Below, piece by piece: positions 43,045 to 53,135 of a DNA stretch of 64,000 bases. The stretch comes from Vreelandella stevensii S18214 (GTDB lineage: Bacteria > Pseudomonadota > Gammaproteobacteria > Pseudomonadales > Halomonadaceae). The notes beneath the pieces were generated by a model. That model was not told the DNA's origin. It ran no database searches and worked only from the letters and a program-made list of their open reading frames with translations. How positions within the stretch are numbered: position 1 is the first letter of the stretch; each line of letters begins with the position of its first letter. The DNA is taken from the NCBI RefSeq assembly GCF_000275725.1, contig NZ_AJTS01000035.1, forward strand, positions 156,910-220,909, given 5' to 3'. The translations under genes were made by a program, and so were the position numbers.

Positions 43045-44265
43045 TCAGCGTGCCCGCTGGCCCCGTTCGAAAGAAAACAGGTCGCTCAGCGGATGCCGCC
43101 TGCCTTCGAGATGGGCTCTCAAGAGATGTGCACCTATCATGCTGTACGTAATACCATTTCCGCCATAGGCCATGGCAAAGTGCACGTTCGGCCCCAGCGC
43201 CTCATGGGTCCCGAAATAAGGCAGCCCGTCCTCGGTTTCAGCAAAGGTACCTCCCCAACTGAAGGCAGGCGTCATACGCAGAGAAGGCCATAACGAGAAG
43301 ACCCTTTCGGCCAGCGATGCCGCTTTTTCAAGCACTCGGGCGTCCCTGCGTTCAGGAAGATCCTCCTCGTCATCCTCACCACCCACCAGCAAACGCCCAT
43401 CATGGGTGGAGCGTAAATAGAGGTAGGGGCGCGCCGATTCCCAGACCATGGTATCGCGAAGCTTGCCGAGCATGCCGCATGGCAAAGGGTCGGTGACGAA
43501 CGCGTAACTGCTGCGGTTGCTGGCGACCGGCTCTGGCAGCCATGTCTGGCTTTCATAACCGGCCGCAATGATCACCTGCTGACAGCGTACCAGGGCGCCG
43601 TTGCGCAAACGAACCCCCATGGTCGCTCCGTCTGCCTCCAACGACTCCACCGCCGTTCGATCGTATACGTGCCCACCTCTGGCAACGACCTCATCGAGCA
43701 GTTGGTAAGCCATGCGGTAAGGGTCCACGGTAGCCGCCAGATGCGAGAGGATACCGCCGGGTGCGTTAAAGCCATACGCCTCCTGCAACTGCTCGGGCGA
43801 ACACCACTGCACATCGAACCCCCACCGCTTGCGAATGGCAAACTCGTCCCGAAGAGAAGAGAGATGGTCCGCTTCACTGGCAAAATAAAGGCTCTGTTGA
43901 CGACGAAAGGCGATATCGCCCAGCTCTGCCGCACGGGCGGCCAATGCATGAACCGCCTCGGCACACCCCTGATAGGCCATGACGGCACTCGCTTCACCGT
44001 ATTGCTGTGCCAGGTGGTACAAGTGTGTATCGATTTCGTACTGCAACAGCGCCGTACTGGCCGCCGTGCTGCCCCACCCCACGTCACGACGCTCGAGGAC
44101 GGCCACGTCATGCCCATGACGTGTCAGCTCGTCGGCGATCAACGCCCCGGTGATACCGCCGCCGATGATGGCTATGTTTACCTGAAGATCATGGGTAAGC
44201 TGAGGATAACGGGTCAACAAGCCATTGCTGACCGTCCAGAAGGGGTAGCCACTTTTAAGATCCAT
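43045..44265 (-). CDS. FAD-dependent oxidoreductase, D-amino-acid oxidase / PuuB-like
   Basis: 406 residues from ATG 44265 (MDLKSGYPFW). The FAD-binding motif IAIIGGGITGALIADEL lies near residue 30, followed by GWGSTAASTALLQYEID as in gamma-glutamylputrescine oxidase-like proteins, then VIIAAGYESQTWLP near 235, and FSWGGTFAETEDGLPYFGTH and YGGNGITYSMIGA near the end. Such enzymes oxidise secondary amines or amino acids. Being next to speG (70 bp) hints at polyamine metabolism but does not prove it. It is divergent from ltaE. Confidence 0.88.
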   Translation of the reverse strand: MDLKSGYPFWTVSNGLLTRYPQLTHDLQVNIAIIGGGITGALIADELTRHGHDVAVLERRDVGWGSTAASTALLQYEIDTHLYHLAQQYGEASAVMAYQGCAEAVHALAARAAELGDIAFRRQQSLYFASEADHLSSLRDEFAIRKRWGFDVQWCSPEQLQEAYGFNAPGGILSHLAATVDPYRMAYQLLDEVVARGGHVYDRTAVESLEADGATMGVRLRNGALVRCQQVIIAAGYESQTWLPEPVASNRSSYAFVTDPLPCGMLGKLRDTMVWESARPYLYLRSTHDGRLLVGGEDDEEDLPERRDARVLEKAASLAERVFSLWPSLRMTPAFSWGGTFAETEDGLPYFGTHEALGPNVHFAMAYGGNGITYSMIGAHLLRAHLEGRRHPLSDLFSFERGQRAR

Positions 44266-44358
44266 TTTTTCGCCTATGCTGGGTGATCCTGTCACCCATT
44301 AACCATAGTGGTTTATCGGTGATCTGCCCGACGGCCACGCTGTGAACAAGGAGTCACG

Positions 44359-45375
44359 ATGATCGATTTACGTAGCGATACGGTCACTCGCCCCACCTCC
44401 GCGATGCGGGCAGCGATGCTGGAAGCGCCTCTGGGCGACGATGTCTGGGGCGACGACCCGACGGTCAACGCCTTTCAAGCGACCCTTGCCGAGCGCACGA
44501 GCAAGGAGGCTGCCCTGCTGTTCCCCAGTGGCACCCAAAGCAACCTGGTGGCGCTCATGGCGCACTGCGAACGCGGCGATGAGTACATCGTGGGCCAGAA
44601 TGCTCATACTTACCGCTACGAAGGCGGCGGCGCCGCCGTGTTGGGCAGCATCCAGCCACAGCCGATAGAAAACGCCGCAGACGGCAGCCTGCCACTCGAC
44701 AAAATCGCTGCCGCCGTCAAAGCCGACGACGTTCACTTTGCCCGTACGCGGCTCCTGGCGCTGGAAAACACCATCGGTGGAAAAGTGCTGCCCGCCGAGT
44801 ACGTTCAGCAGGCCACCGAGCTGGCGCGCGCTCACGGGCTGGCAACACACCTGGACGGCGCTCGGCTCTTCAATGCCGCCGTCGCCACGGATACCTCGCT
44901 GAAGCAGCTGTGCCAACCGTTCGACAGCGTGTCACTCTGCTTTTCGAAAGGGCTGGGCACGCCCATGGGCTCAGCGCTGGTAGGGTCACACGCGTTAATT
45001 GAGCGCGCACGGCGCTGGCGCAAGATGGTAGGCGGCGGCATGCGCCAGGCGGGCATCATCGCTGCGGCCTGCCAGCATGCCCTCGACCATCACGTGGCCG
45101 ACCTGGCCCATGATCATCGCCGCGCGGCGCGTTTGGCAGAAGGGTTGGCAGCGCTGTCCGGGCTCGAGGTCACCTCTCACGCCACCAACATGGTGTTCTT
45201 GCGCGTCGATCAGGCCCACGTGGCCCCGCTGGCTGCCTGGCTGAAAGAGCACGACATTCTGATCCAGCTGCTTTACGCCACGCGACTGGTGATCCATCGC
45301 GATATCGATGACGCCGCTGTCGAGCGTGTGCTGGAGGTCATGGGGCGCTACTTCGACGCGGCGGCATCACGATAG
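44359..45375 (+). CDS. ltaE: Low-specificity L-threonine aldolase
   Basis: 338 residues. A fold-type I PLP enzyme: [12 protein letters not shown] at the N-terminus, [12 protein letters not shown] near 26, [16 protein letters not shown] near 52, [13 protein letters not shown] near 166, and the PLP Lys in [17 protein letters not shown] (about residue 197). It cleaves L-threonine and L-allo-threonine to glycine and acetaldehyde in the cytoplasm. aaggag precedes the ATG. The 3' end overlaps the convergent argO gene by 9 bp. Confidence 0.94.
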   Translation: MIDLRSDTVTRPTSAMRAAMLEAPLGDDVWGDDPTVNAFQATLAERTSKEAALLFPSGTQSNLVALMAHCERGDEYIVGQNAHTYRYEGGGAAVLGSIQPQPIENAADGSLPLDKIAAAVKADDVHFARTRLLALENTIGGKVLPAEYVQQATELARAHGLATHLDGARLFNAAVATDTSLKQLCQPFDSVSLCFSKGLGTPMGSALVGSHALIERARRWRKMVGGGMRQAGIIAAACQHALDHHVADLAHDHRRAARLAEGLAALSGLEVTSHATNMVFLRVDQAHVAPLAAWLKEHDILIQLLYATRLVIHRDIDDAAVERVLEVMGRYFDAAASR

Positions 45376-45981
45376 CAGTGTCGACCCCAAGGCCAGGTGC
45401 ACGGCAATCACCAGCATCATCACGCCAATGGCGCCATCGATGACGCGCCAGGCGCCGGGGCGAGAGAGCCAGGGGGAAAGCGCCGAGCCACCCCAGGCCA
45501 GCAAGCTGAACCAGAGAACCGAGGCCGTCGCGGCGCCCGCCACGAACACGCCGGCGCTCTCCTGCTGGGCCCCGACGGCAGGAATCAACAGCAGCGTATC
45601 CAGATACACTTGTGGATTGAGCACCGTGACAGCCAGGGTCGCCAACAGCACGCCGCGTAAACTGCGTGTGCGTGCGTGGTTGGCGGTCAGCCCCTCTCGG
45701 CCACTACCTGCACGCCACAAAGCCTGGGCGGCCAGCCAGCCCAGAAACAGCACCCCTACCCAGCGCAGGACTTCCATGGCATTGGGCATGGTCAGCAGAA
45801 ACGCACTGACGCCAAACATGCCCGCGGTCAACAGCACTATGTCCGCACTCATGCACACGCCCGCCGACCACCAGTGGTACTCACGACGAATGGCCAACCC
45901 CAGCACATAGGCATTTTGTGCCCCAATGGCCATGATGATCCCGCCGCATACCACGAGCCCCGTTATATAGCTCTGCCACAT
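45367..45981 (-). CDS. argO: ArgO-type arginine/lysine exporter
   Basis: 204 residues of the LysE/ArgO family, with six hydrophobic helices and the signatures GLVVCGGIIMAIGAQNAYVLGLAIRREY-like start (about 8-35) and TLAVTVLNPQVYLDTLLLI (about 138-156). It exports L-arginine and possibly lysine or canavanine across the inner membrane. The cognate LysR activator, ArgP, appears to be encoded 6.3 kb away at 52269. The start has agggat upstream. The 230 bp before it holds the promoter; no other gene is supported there. Confidence 0.88.
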   Translation of the reverse strand: MWQSYITGLVVCGGIIMAIGAQNAYVLGLAIRREYHWWSAGVCMSADIVLLTAGMFGVSAFLLTMPNAMEVLRWVGVLFLGWLAAQALWRAGSGREGLTANHARTRSLRGVLLATLAVTVLNPQVYLDTLLLIPAVGAQQESAGVFVAGAATASVLWFSLLAWGGSALSPWLSRPGAWRVIDGAIGVMMLVIAVHLALGSTLLS

Positions 45982-46213
45982 GACCTATCCCTATCGCCGC
46001 TGCAAGAAGTGAAGCGCTACGATAGGCGGCAACGTCAATAAATAAAAATCATACTGCGAATAGGCCATTAGCTTTTCTTATAGGCGTGACGTCTCGCTTG
46101 CCACGCAGGAGCAACACCACCCTGCTGCTCAAGGCACCTCATGCGTGCCGGGATCTCAAGAAAAGCGACACCAAACCGAGTGCGCGGCAGCGGGTGGGAT
46201 CGTCATGGTGCTT

Positions 46214-47872
46214 TCATCCGCTCACTCGGGCCACCGCGTCGCGGCTGGCCGCTGCGCGCTGCTCACCGGTGAGTTCGACGAGCTGCCCGCCGCGCATTTC
46301 CAGCAGTCGGTCGGCCTGGTCGAAATAGTGGTCATCGTGGCTGATCACGACCAGCGTTTTGCCCAGTGCCCTGAGCTGCGGCAGTAGCTCGCGGTAGAAG
46401 ACGCGCCGAAACTGAGGGTCCTGGTCGGCAGCCCACTCGTCCAGCAGCAATACATCGCGCTGTTCGGCTACCGCCAGCAGCATGGCGAGGCGCTTGCGCT
46501 GGCCCTGGGAGAGGTTGGCATTAGTGACGCGGTCGCCGTCGAAATCGAGCTTGTTCTGCATGGCCAAGGCGGCCAGCCACTGTTCCACCAGGGCCGGGTC
46601 GGGTGCATCGCCCCCTGGCCCCATCAACCGGTCAAACAAGTGCAAGTCTGTGTAAATGGCCGAAAAGTGCTGTCGATAGCGTGTCCAGTCTTGGTCGCGC
46701 AGCGGCTTGCCATCGACGCGGACACAGCCACGCTGCGGGTGGTAAAGCCCGGTCAGTAGCCTCGCCAGGGTCGATTTTCCGCTGCCGTTTCCGCCAATCA
46801 GAAAGACCACTTCGCCACGCTTCAAGGTCAGATCGATAGGACCAATGGCAAAGCCCGAGCGCGACTCCTCATCCGGATAGCGATAGCAGACCTGCTCCAG
46901 GGTCAGTTCCTGCCAATCGTGGCGCAGGGCCGCGTGGCCGAAGGTCTCACTGTGCTCGGCCAGCTCCAGACTACGAATCTTTTCAAACGCGACTCGGGCG
47001 TTGATCAGCGTCGGGAAAGCGCCTATCGCCTGTATCAGCGGCGCGCGCAGAAACAGCAGAGTCAGCGAAAAGGTGGTGGCCACCTGCACCGATGCCCAGC
47101 CAAGGCCATTGGCCAAAAAGAAGGTGATGCCAATCGCCCCTAGCATCATGATGTTGAACCAGTTCACGGCGCTGAGATGATAGGTATCGCCCAGAATGTA
47201 ATGACGGCGACAATCCTTGGCGTTGGGCGTATAGACATCGCGGTACAGCCATTCGGCGCGGTCGCGGTTGAGCGCCAGCTCTTTGCGCCCCTCGATAACG
47301 GACTGGTAATCCGCATAGAGACGGTCCTGTATCTCGCGCAGTTTGGCCATGTGCCCATACACCCTCGCCACCAGACGCATACCGATGACCACCGTCACGA
47401 TCACCCACAATGCGGAGATCCCCAGCATGGCAGGCGAAAGCCACCACAGGTAAAGCGTGGCACCCACCGTCAGCACCCCGCCTTGCACCAGCTCCGGCAA
47501 ACGTATGAAGGCAACGGTGACCGAGTTCACATCGGTGGAGAGGCTCGCCAACAGGCGCGCACTGCCGATTTGCTCGGCACGCTCGAGATGGGTATCCAGA
47601 ATGCGCTTGATCAACTGCCCCCGCAGCCGATAAACGAACTGGTGGCCCAGCGTGGTCAGCGCCAATTGCGATGCCAGGGTAATCACCAGCAGCAGCGCGA
47701 TAAGCCCCAGAAACTCGGGCAGAATACGCCAGGGATCAACGAAGGAACCCAGCAGGCGCTGATTGATAAACGCGATGACGCCAATGCCCAGGCCTGCACT
47801 GGCCAGACTCAGTAGCAACACGGCGACGAAGGGCCAGCGGTAATCACGCCATACGATCTTCAACAGCTCCAT
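46214..47872 (-). CDS. Cyclic-peptide-export type ABC transporter (YojI/SyrD/PvdE-like)
   Basis: 552 residues from ATG 47872 ([13 protein letters not shown]). About six membrane helices occupy residues 10-290; the ATPase half has Walker [16 protein letters not shown] (about 360), a variant signature [12 protein letters not shown] (about 464), Walker [17 protein letters not shown] (about 485) and VISHDDHYF (about 517). Length and the EWAADQDP Walker B are characteristic of the SyrD/PvdE/YojI group that moves cyclic peptides, siderophore precursors or microcins outward. It follows fhuB by 49 bp on the same strand, tying it to iron uptake. The substrate is unknown. Confidence 0.9.
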   Translation of the reverse strand: MELLKIVWRDYRWPFVAVLLLSLASAGLGIGVIAFINQRLLGSFVDPWRILPEFLGLIALLLVITLASQLALTTLGHQFVYRLRGQLIKRILDTHLERAEQIGSARLLASLSTDVNSVTVAFIRLPELVQGGVLTVGATLYLWWLSPAMLGISALWVIVTVVIGMRLVARVYGHMAKLREIQDRLYADYQSVIEGRKELALNRDRAEWLYRDVYTPNAKDCRRHYILGDTYHLSAVNWFNIMMLGAIGITFFLANGLGWASVQVATTFSLTLLFLRAPLIQAIGAFPTLINARVAFEKIRSLELAEHSETFGHAALRHDWQELTLEQVCYRYPDEESRSGFAIGPIDLTLKRGEVVFLIGGNGSGKSTLARLLTGLYHPQRGCVRVDGKPLRDQDWTRYRQHFSAIYTDLHLFDRLMGPGGDAPDPALVEQWLAALAMQNKLDFDGDRVTNANLSQGQRKRLAMLLAVAEQRDVLLLDEWAADQDPQFRRVFYRELLPQLRALGKTLVVISHDDHYFDQADRLLEMRGGQLVELTGEQRAAASRDAVARVSG

Positions 47873-47921
47873 CACCACGACTCCTGGGCTTTTTTCTTAT
47901 CACCACCAATAGAGAGGGCAA

Positions 47922-49913
47922 TCACAACCGCCGCAGCCCCCACATGAAATAGGCGCCGCCGATCAAGGACGCCACCAGGCCCGCCGGTATCTCATAGGGA
48001 AAAATAATCTGGCGCCCTACCCAGTCCGCCAGCACCATCAGCAGCATGCCGATCAACGCCGCGCCCAACAGATGCTGCCCTGCCCGAGAGAAGCCGACCA
48101 GGCGCGCCATGTGCGGTGCCAACAGGCCAATGAACGACAGTGGCCCAACCACCAGGGTGGCGCAGGCAGTGAGTAGCGCCACCAGCAACAGCAGCGCCAG
48201 GCGGGCGCGGTTAAGCGTTACCCCCAGCGCTCTGGCCGTCGCTGGGCCTAATGGCAAGATATCCAGCCAGCGGGTAAAGGGCAGCGTAATCAGTGCCAAT
48301 ACCGCGGCAATCCCCCCTACCACCACCGCATGGGTGATATCCACGTAATAGGTAGACCCCGCCAGCCAGGCGATCACCTGCTGACCACGCGGGTCGCCGC
48401 CCGCCAGCATCACGCTGCGTACGGCGTCAAACAGCGCACTCACCGCCACCCCGGTGAGCAGCAAACGTTCAGGGAGATAGCCGCTATTGCGGTTGATGCC
48501 CACCAACACCACCAGCGTTGCGAAAGCGCCCAGGGTACCCACGCCAATCAGCATCATATTGGTGGGTGCGGGCAGCAGGAAAATCCCCAGAATCAGCGCG
48601 ATGGCACAGCCACCGCTGATACCCAGCACTTCCGGGCTGGCCATGGGGTTGGCGGAAAGGCGCTGGAGTATCGTCCCGGCAATGGCCAGCATCAACCCGC
48701 TGGCAGCGGCCGCCATCACCCGCGGCAAGCGCCACTGCATCACATTCCAGCTCTCTGGCGAGAGCAGGTACCAGCCATCGACCCCCTGGCCTACGAGCAG
48801 CCCCAGCAACGTGGCAGCCAAGAGTGCGAGGATCAATCCGGTGACCAAGCGTGACGGCGCAGCATGGCGGCGGGCAACGACACTCGCTCCTCTGGGCGGC
48901 TGATCGCCCTGCAGTTTCAGGCGCGGAATCAGCCACATCAGTAGCGGTGCCCCCAGGGCACCGGTAACCGCCCCGGTGGGAATGAAGGCTGCCCCCATAC
49001 CACCGAACTGCTGCAGCAGCAGGTCCGTGGTCGCCAGCAGCACCGCGCCCAGTAGCGTGGACCATATTAGTCGTGGACCTAACCGACGTGCCCCGGCCAT
49101 GCGCACGATATTGGGTGCCGCCAGGCCGATAAAGCCAATGATGCCCACCACGCTGACGATACTGCCGGTAATGAATACCGCCAATCCCATCCCCGCAAAG
49201 CGTAGATAGGCAAGCGACACCCCTAGGCTTTTGGCGCTGGCATCGTCCAGTTCCAGCACTGCTAGCGGGCGCAGCAAGAACCAGGCAGCAACGCAGCTAA
49301 TCGCCAACCGAGGCCAGAGCACGGCCACGCCGTCCCAGCCATTTTGCGCCAGCGACCCCGCCCCCCAGATCAGCAGCCCCGACAGCGCCTCATGGTTGAA
49401 CAGCAGTAGCGCTGTCGAGAGCGCGCCCAGGTACAAATTGACGACCAGGCCCGCCAACACCACCACGATAGGCGCCAGCCCCCGACGCCAGGAAAGCAGA
49501 AAAACCAGCCCCACGGCCAGCGCGCCGCCCAGCAGAGCCACCCATTCACGCCCCACCACTAATAAGCCAGGAGGCATTAACGTGGCGGTCATCAACGCCA
49601 AATTAGCACCCGACGCCACGCCCAACGTTGTCGGCGACGCCAGAGGGTTGCGCAGCACCTGCTGCATGAGCACGCCTGCCAACCCCAAACCGGCCCCGGC
49701 AAGCAGCGCAATCGATAAACGCGGCCACCAGGCGTAGTGCAGCAGCAGCTCATCGACGGTGTCGAAAGAGGGGGCTACCAACGCTTTCCAGCCCAGCGCA
49801 ATTCCCCCCTGACTCTCCAGGCCTACCCAAAACAGCACCATCATGGGCAGGCTAAGCAATAGGCAGGCCTTGGCAGGTGACACTCCGCCCAGGCGCCCCG
49901 CGGTACTTAACAT
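47922..49913 (-). CDS. fhuB: Fe(3+)-hydroxamate siderophore permease, fused FecCD domains
   Basis: 663 residues containing two FecCD permease domains in one chain, as in FhuB. Domain 1 (about 30-330) has [34 protein letters not shown] and [14 protein letters not shown]; domain 2 (about 360-660) has [51 protein letters not shown]. Eighteen to twenty membrane helices are expected. It would import ferric hydroxamates with the ATPase encoded at 51407. No substrate-binding protein gene (fhuD) is in the locus. gagg precedes the ATG; a Fur box lies 130 bp upstream. Confidence 0.93.
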   Translation of the reverse strand: MLSTAGRLGGVSPAKACLLLSLPMMVLFWVGLESQGGIALGWKALVAPSFDTVDELLLHYAWWPRLSIALLAGAGLGLAGVLMQQVLRNPLASPTTLGVASGANLALMTATLMPPGLLVVGREWVALLGGALAVGLVFLLSWRRGLAPIVVVLAGLVVNLYLGALSTALLLFNHEALSGLLIWGAGSLAQNGWDGVAVLWPRLAISCVAAWFLLRPLAVLELDDASAKSLGVSLAYLRFAGMGLAVFITGSIVSVVGIIGFIGLAAPNIVRMAGARRLGPRLIWSTLLGAVLLATTDLLLQQFGGMGAAFIPTGAVTGALGAPLLMWLIPRLKLQGDQPPRGASVVARRHAAPSRLVTGLILALLAATLLGLLVGQGVDGWYLLSPESWNVMQWRLPRVMAAAASGLMLAIAGTILQRLSANPMASPEVLGISGGCAIALILGIFLLPAPTNMMLIGVGTLGAFATLVVLVGINRNSGYLPERLLLTGVAVSALFDAVRSVMLAGGDPRGQQVIAWLAGSTYYVDITHAVVVGGIAAVLALITLPFTRWLDILPLGPATARALGVTLNRARLALLLLVALLTACATLVVGPLSFIGLLAPHMARLVGFSRAGQHLLGAALIGMLLMVLADWVGRQIIFPYEIPAGLVASLIGGAYFMWGLRRL

Positions 49914-50044
49914 AGCGAGGCCTCTTTGGCGGGACTCATGCCGCTCGCAACACTGGACGTGATAGCCAACACCCTCATGGTCTTACCCTTACCTGCATGA
50001 AAACGCGTGAACGGAAATTGCTGCATAGATCATTAACAGCGATT

Positions 50045-50063
50045 CTAAATGATAATAATTAGC
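50045..50063. promoter_or_regulatory. Fur box between fhuB and the siderophore reductase gene
   Basis: ctaaatgataataattagc matches 14 of 19 positions of the Fur consensus GATAATGATAATCATTATC, with the core ATGATAAT intact. It lies 37 bp before the reductase ATG and 132 bp before divergent fhuB, so it could repress both under iron-replete conditions. Confidence 0.8.
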
Positions 50064-50099
50064 ACTACAATTGACCTTTCATACACAGGAGACCTTCCG

Positions 50100-51032
50100 A
50101 TGGCGGCTAAACCAAATTACCGGCTTTTCGATATCACCCTCGCCCGGCGCACCCATGTCAGTGCCTCGTTAGTCCGATTCACTTTTACCGGCCCAGAGGT
50201 TGGCCACATGGCAACCTACGCTCCTGACCAACGCGTCAAACTGTTCTTCCCCAAGGGGGGCGGCAGTCTCGACCCACTGTTCGAGATCGCCAAGCTGGAA
50301 GAGCACGACTGGTACGGCGCTTATCGCGCGCTGCCAGACGCCCAACGGCCCGCTGCACGCACCCACACCATCCGTGCCCTGCGCCCAGAACAAGCTGAAG
50401 TGGATGTAGAGTTCGTGCTGCATGGCGACAACGGCCCTGCCTCACGCTGGGCCATGCATGCCCAGCCAGGCGACCGGCTTGCCATGACCGCCCCCGACGC
50501 CAATGCAGAAGGCCCAAAGCAGGGCTACGAGTGGAAGCCGCCTCAAGGCGTACGCCGTATTTTGATCATTGCCGACGAAACCGCTCTCCCCGCTGCCGCC
50601 GGTATTCTGGAAACCCTCGATGGCCTGCCGCTCAAACCCAGGGTCGAAGCGCTGCTCGAAGTGCCCCGCAGTGACGACGTTCAGCCGCTGCCTCAGGCCG
50701 CCAAACTGCACTGGCTGCCCCGCGATGCCGAACCCGACTACCAACACGGTGAACTACTGATGAGAGCGCTGCGCGATATCGATTTGCATAAGGAAATTCA
50801 AGCGCTGGGCGGCACTGGCATGCCCGGCGTTACCAACGACGAATACGACGATGAGGACGGTCCTCTCTGGGAACCCGCCACACTGGACGATAGCGCGCCC
50901 TTCTACGCCTGGATCGCTGCTGAAACCAAAGTCGCCATGAGGCTACGCCGCTATCTGGTCAACGAACGCGGGCTACCCAAACAGTACGTCACCAGCATGG
51001 GTTACTGGCGTCAGGACAAAGCCAATGGTTAA
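50100..51032 (+). CDS. Siderophore-interacting protein (FAD ferric-siderophore reductase)
   Basis: 310 residues from ATG 50100, with caggag before it; an in-frame ATG at 50049 sits inside the Fur box and is rejected. The N-terminal FAD-binding barrel has SASLVRFTFTGPEVGH, YAPDQRVKLFFPKGG, THTIRALRPEQAEVDVEFVLHG and PASRWAMHAQPGDRLAM; the NAD(P)H part has RILIIADETALPAAAGILE, and the C-terminus MRLRRYLVNERGLPKQYVTSMGYWRQ is the SIP signature. It reduces ferric siderophores in the cytoplasm to free Fe(II). The gene overlaps the next small gene by 8 bases. Confidence 0.94.
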   Translation: MAAKPNYRLFDITLARRTHVSASLVRFTFTGPEVGHMATYAPDQRVKLFFPKGGGSLDPLFEIAKLEEHDWYGAYRALPDAQRPAARTHTIRALRPEQAEVDVEFVLHGDNGPASRWAMHAQPGDRLAMTAPDANAEGPKQGYEWKPPQGVRRILIIADETALPAAAGILETLDGLPLKPRVEALLEVPRSDDVQPLPQAAKLHWLPRDAEPDYQHGELLMRALRDIDLHKEIQALGGTGMPGVTNDEYDDEDGPLWEPATLDDSAPFYAWIAAETKVAMRLRRYLVNERGLPKQYVTSMGYWRQDKANG

Positions 51033-51249
51033 AGGAATGGCTCACAACGAAGCACTGAATAACGGCGGCACGAGCGCGCCGGATCGAACACCCATTGGCT
51101 GGATGATCTCCCCTGCCGACCTACTGCATGGTCCGCTTTCATGGCTATTATGCGGGCTCGTCGTCGGCCATATCGCGATGGCACTGATCCACCGCTACTG
51201 GCTGAAAGACAACGTATTGGCGCGAATGGTGGAGGCAAGAGACCGGTAG
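51025..51249 (+). CDS. Small membrane protein resembling the last helix of cytochrome b561
   Basis: 74 residues from ATG 51025, which overlaps the end of the siderophore reductase gene by 8 bases. One membrane helix (about 38-57: WLLCGLVVGHIAMALIH) is followed by KDNVLARM. Residues 34-67 align without gaps to the end of the cytochrome b561 encoded at 55951 (HERVGWALVVL..., FHWRIKRDNVMKRM), keeping three His, Trp, DNV and RM. The first three helices of b561 are absent. It might anchor or wire the reductase to the membrane through a haem shared by two copies. A truncated remnant is the alternative, but the coupling argues against that. Confidence 0.75.
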   Translation: MVKGMAHNEALNNGGTSAPDRTPIGWMISPADLLHGPLSWLLCGLVVGHIAMALIHRYWLKDNVLARMVEARDR

Positions 51250-51343
51250 CAGCTGTGTCCACGCGTTCCATGTTGGCAACCATGTACAGATCATGTGTAC
51301 GAAGTGCATGGGCGTGATCGTAAAATCTTTTCACCCTCCCTAT

Positions 51344-51362
51344 TAAAATGAGAACCATTAGC
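51344..51362. promoter_or_regulatory. Fur box before fhuC
   Basis: taaaatgagaaccattagc matches 14 of 19 positions of the Fur consensus, 45 bp before the fhuC start. A second Fur box in the locus supports iron control of the ATPase gene as its own unit. Confidence 0.75.
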
Positions 51363-51406
51363 ACTAGAATGGCACCTTCCGGTCTATTCATCGTCAGGAG
51401 TCATTC

Positions 51407-52174
51407 ATGTTCGAGGTCAAAGGCGCCACCTTTGAAATCAATGGTAAGCGCATTCTTGCTCCCATTGAGCACACCTTTCATGAGGGCAAGGTATACGGTC
51501 TGATAGGCCACAACGGTTCGGGCAAGTCGACACTGATCAAACTGATGGCGCAGCAGCAGCCCATCACCGAAGGCGATATTTACTTCGACCAGCACCCCTT
51601 GAGCGCCTGGGGTAGCCGCGAATTTGCACGCCAGGTGGCCTACCTGCCGCAGCATTTGCCCAGCGCTGAAAACCTCACAGGCCGTGAGCTGGTGGCCTTT
51701 GGCCGCTACCCGTGGCACGGGCTGCTGGGGCGTCACAACCAGCAGGACAAGGAAGCCATCGAGCGTGCCATTGCCCTGACGCATACGGAAGCCTTTGCCG
51801 ACCGCCTGGTAGACACGCTCTCCGGCGGCGAACGCCAGCGCGTATGGCTCGCCATGCTGATTGCCCAAGGCAGCCGCTTTTTATTACTGGACGAGCCACT
51901 GGCCGCCCTGGACATTGCCCACCAGGTGGAAGTGCTGGCACTGGTGCGCCAGCTGTGCGACGAACTGAACCTGGGCGTTATCATCGTGCTCCATGATATC
52001 AACATGGCCTCGCGTTACTGCGATGACCTCATGGCGCTGCACAGCGGGCGCCTGCTGGCCCATGGCGCCCCCGAAGCACTGATGCAAAATGCCACTCTGG
52101 AAGCTATTTACGGGCTCCCCATGCAGGTGATGCCCCACCCCAATGGGGAGCACCGGATTGCCGTCGCCCAGTAG
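51407..52174 (+). CDS. fhuC: Siderophore ABC transporter ATPase
   Basis: 255 residues. Walker [17 protein letters not shown] (about 37), Q-loop YLPQHLP (about 84), a FepC/FhuC-type segment ENLTGRELVAFGRYPWHGLLGR, signature TLSGGERQRVWLAMLIAQ (about 142), Walker B FLLLDEPLAALDIAHQ (about 163) and switch His in VLHDINMA (about 196). It energises import by the FhuB permease encoded on the opposite strand 1.5 kb away. caggag precedes the ATG. The fhuC symbol is chosen for its partner; FepC-like function is equally possible by sequence alone. Confidence 0.9.
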   Translation: MFEVKGATFEINGKRILAPIEHTFHEGKVYGLIGHNGSGKSTLIKLMAQQQPITEGDIYFDQHPLSAWGSREFARQVAYLPQHLPSAENLTGRELVAFGRYPWHGLLGRHNQQDKEAIERAIALTHTEAFADRLVDTLSGGERQRVWLAMLIAQGSRFLLLDEPLAALDIAHQVEVLALVRQLCDELNLGVIIVLHDINMASRYCDDLMALHSGRLLAHGAPEALMQNATLEAIYGLPMQVMPHPNGEHRIAVAQ

Positions 52175-52268
52175 GGGCGGCCAGGCCAGTCAGCCACATT
52201 GAGTGCTGGCAAGTCCGCCGTACATTGGGGGAAGATAGGCTGGTTACCTTACCCCCAATAGAGCGGCC

Positions 52269-53135
52269 ATGGTGGACTACAAATCTCTTCAAGCACTGGC
52301 AGCGGTCATGGAAGGCGGCGGGTTCGAGCGCGCAGGCGATCTTCTCGGCCTGTCCCAATCTGCCGTGTCACAACGCATAAAATCGTTGGAAACCCGCCTG
52401 GGTCAACCGGTACTGATACGCCACCCTGAGCTGGCCCCTACCCCCGCAGGGCAGCGCCTGCTGACCCACTATCAGCAGGTACGGCTGCTCGAACGCGACC
52501 TCCGACAAACCCTCCCGACACTGGATCAACAAGCCTCCCGATTGAGAATCGCCGTCAATGCCGATAGCGTCGGTACCTGGTGGGCCGATGCCGTCGCCCC
52601 CATCTGCCTTGCCGAAGGTATACTGCTGGATCTGGTGATCGAAGATCAGGAAATCGGCTTGAAACGCCTGAAGGATGGCGATGTGGCGGCCTGCCTGTGT
52701 TCAACGCCTACGCCCATGGCAGGTGCGCGCTGCATCAAAGTGGGCGAGATGGTGTACCTACCGCTGGCCTCCCCGGGCTATGTGGCACGTTTCTTCCCGG
52801 ATGGCCCAACGGCCACGGCCTTTCAACACGCACCGGCCATCGTGTTTGGCCCGCACGACCAGCTGCAGCATCGCTTTCTGGCGCAGTGTGGCTACCATGG
52901 GCATTTTCCCTATCACTTGTGCCCTTCTTCCGAAGGTTTCGTGCAGCTGGCCACGGCAGGCATGGGGTATGGCATGGTGCCCCAATTACAGGCCGCTGCT
53001 CAGCTGACCAGTGGGCAACTGGTGAGTATTGCACCAGACAGTTCGCTCTCGGTACCGCTTTACTGGCACTTCTGGCGGCACAGTGGCGACCTGCTGCATC
53101 GACTAACCGAAAGACTGAACCATTTCACGCTTTAG
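52269..53135 (+). CDS. argP: LysR-family regulator ArgP
   Basis: 288 residues. The N-terminal helix-turn-helix reads YKSLQALAAVMEGGGFERAGDLLGLSQ then SAVSQRIKSLETRLGQPVLIR, very close to ArgP (IciA) of E. coli. The effector domain keeps AVNADSVGTWW near 95, EDQEIGLKRLKDGDVAAC near 128 and SSEGFVQLATAGMGYGMVPQLQ near 220. ArgP activates argO with arginine and is antagonised by lysine. Here argO lies 6.3 kb away rather than adjacent, and the neighbours are iron genes. Confidence 0.9.
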   Translation: MVDYKSLQALAAVMEGGGFERAGDLLGLSQSAVSQRIKSLETRLGQPVLIRHPELAPTPAGQRLLTHYQQVRLLERDLRQTLPTLDQQASRLRIAVNADSVGTWWADAVAPICLAEGILLDLVIEDQEIGLKRLKDGDVAACLCSTPTPMAGARCIKVGEMVYLPLASPGYVARFFPDGPTATAFQHAPAIVFGPHDQLQHRFLAQCGYHGHFPYHLCPSSEGFVQLATAGMGYGMVPQLQAAAQLTSGQLVSIAPDSSLSVPLYWHFWRHSGDLLHRLTERLNHFTL

